Made by a program: the position numbers and the translations under genes
Notes under the pieces: generated by a model
Told to the model about the DNA's origin: nothing
Database searches by the model: none
Seen by the model: the letters and a program-made list of their open reading frames with translations, nothing else
Shown: positions 5,493 to 6,094 of the stretch, piece by piece
Position numbering within the stretch: position 1 is the first letter of the stretch
Layout of the letters: each line of letters begins with the position of its first letter
NCBI GenBank assembly: GCA_007131465.1
Contig: SLQN01000034.1
Coordinates: forward strand, 1 to 6,094
Direction of reading: 5' to 3'
Origin: Paracoccaceae bacterium
Lineage (GTDB): Bacteria > Pseudomonadota > Alphaproteobacteria > Rhodobacterales > Rhodobacteraceae
Length of the DNA: 6,094 bases

Positions 5493-6094
5493 CACCGCAG
5501 CCCTTTCTTCCAATCATCCACCCGCGCCCAGACGGCCACGGCGATCCCCACCAGTGCGAGCGCGATGAACAGCCAGCGCAGGGTGTCCAGATGCGGCACG
5601 AGCGGCAGAACAGCGCCCTGCGCCTCGGCCAGAACCTCCTGCGCCACCTCCACGCCAGCCGCCCCGACAGTGGCCACCCCCGCAGCCCCGGTCCCTTTCA
5701 GCGTCCGACTCTGCGCGATGGTTTCTCGTGCGGGCGGTGTCTCCGCCGCAAATGGCACCGCGCGCACGGGAAACCGCTCGCCCCAGACGCGCGCGGGCCC
5801 GAGATCGATATGGATGAAGCCCGAGCGCGGATAGAAGCCGAAGCCGAGGAAGCCCACCTCGCGGGCAGCAGCTTCAAACGCCAGCGGATCATGGTTCGAC
5901 ATGGCGATATCAAACGCCGTCCCGTCCATGTGCTTCGAGCGTGGCGCACCGCCGACATTGCGATTGTGCTCGGGACTTCGATAGGCCGAGCGCACGATCA
6001 GCGGCTTGCCGAGGCGTTCGCGTAGGGCCTGCAGCTTGTCGAGGGCTTCGGGGTGGAGCTTGAGCTGGCCGGTACCGCGGCAGGCGATCTCGGC
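5492..6094 (-). CDS. Peptidase M15-family endolysin with a C-terminal membrane segment (5' end outside window)
   Basis: Zinc peptidase of the M15 (D-Ala-D-Ala carboxypeptidase/L,D-peptidase) type that cuts peptidoglycan cross-bridges; in phages it serves as an endolysin. The frame is open to the window edge, so the N-terminus is missing; 200 residues are visible. It begins EIACRGTGQLKLHPEALDKL, then PLIVRSAYRSPEHNRNVGG (31-49), SKHMDGTAFDI (53-63; ligands His55 and Asp62) and GFIHIDLG (92-99; ligand His95). A valid-looking GTG at 5995 is an internal Val within the conserved domain, not the start. After the catalytic domain (to about 105) comes an Ala/Val/Thr-rich linker (about 115-165), then a single membrane segment (about 173-190) and a short basic tail. 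The stop overlaps the Rz-like start as TGATG. Family call is strong; a host D-Ala-D-Ala carboxypeptidase is unlikely given the spanin neighbours. Confidence 0.9.
   Translation of the reverse strand, partial: AEIACRGTGQLKLHPEALDKLQALRERLGKPLIVRSAYRSPEHNRNVGGAPRSKHMDGTAFDIAMSNHDPLAFEAAAREVGFLGFGFYPRSGFIHIDLGPARVWGERFPVRAVPFAAETPPARETIAQSRTLKGTGAAGVATVGAAGVEVAQEVLAEAQGAVLPLVPHLDTLRWLFIALALVGIAVAVWARVDDWKKGLR

Larger units (their letters stand above)
5075..6094 (-). mobile_element. Prophage (or phage-derived) lysis cassette, running off the right edge
   Basis: Three overlapping - strand genes encode a peptidoglycan peptidase, an Rz-like inner-membrane spanin and an Rz1-like lipoprotein, in the order endolysin-Rz-Rz1 usual for phage lysis modules. 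The tight overlaps indicate one transcript entering from beyond 6094. No capsid, tail, terminase or integrase gene is in view, so an intact prophage cannot be told from a remnant or a gene-transfer-agent-like cluster. Confidence 0.75.

Noticed and set aside
5316..6025. + strand open frames opposite the lysis genes.
   Set aside because: Low-complexity Pro/Arg/Ala-rich shadows; the - strand frames carry clear M15, membrane and lipobox motifs.
1..6094. CRISPR array, tandem repeats or riboswitch.
   Set aside because: I saw no regularly spaced repeats and no recognisable riboswitch core on either strand.

Overview
The window looks like accessory DNA from a GC-rich alphaproteobacterium, most plausibly Rhodobacteraceae. 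This is inferred from base composition, the TctBA-type transport operon and the style of the phage lysis genes; no rRNA or other marker gene is present. It has three blocks: a catabolic/transport operon on the + strand (about 33-3690), a complete insertion sequence (3795-5015), and the end of a prophage late region on the - strand (5075-6094, running off the right edge).

Block 1 is a tightly coupled operon of four genes. The small (TctB) and large (TctA) membrane subunits of a tripartite tricarboxylate transporter come first. They are followed by an Asp/Glu/hydantoin-racemase-fold protein and a PuuE-like (allantoinase-type) polysaccharide-deacetylase-fold protein. The junctions tctA/racemase and racemase/deacetylase are both 4-nt ATGA overlaps. 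The periplasmic binding protein (TctC) is not in the window and may lie upstream. The combination suggests uptake and processing of a small cyclic amide or ureide (hydantoin- or allantoin-like), but the substrate is inference. The racemase-like protein has glycine at both positions where the racemases of its family carry catalytic cysteines, so it may not be a racemase.

Block 2 is an intact ISAs1-family element of 1221 bp. It has 17-bp imperfect terminal inverted repeats, a full-length DDE transposase and a perfect 10-bp target duplication (CGCGATCCCG). It sits between the operon and the prophage genes. Removing the element and one copy of the duplication restores an open frame of 26 codons on the + strand across the junction.

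Block 3 is a phage lysis cassette read right to left. A peptidase M15-type endolysin (5' end outside the window) ends in an unusual C-terminal membrane segment. An inner-membrane spanin (Rz-like) follows with a TGATG overlap, and then an outer-membrane lipoprotein spanin (Rz1-like), whose gene starts inside the Rz-like gene in another frame. No further phage gene lies beyond the Rz1-like gene, so the prophage edge or a deletion border is probably close to the IS.
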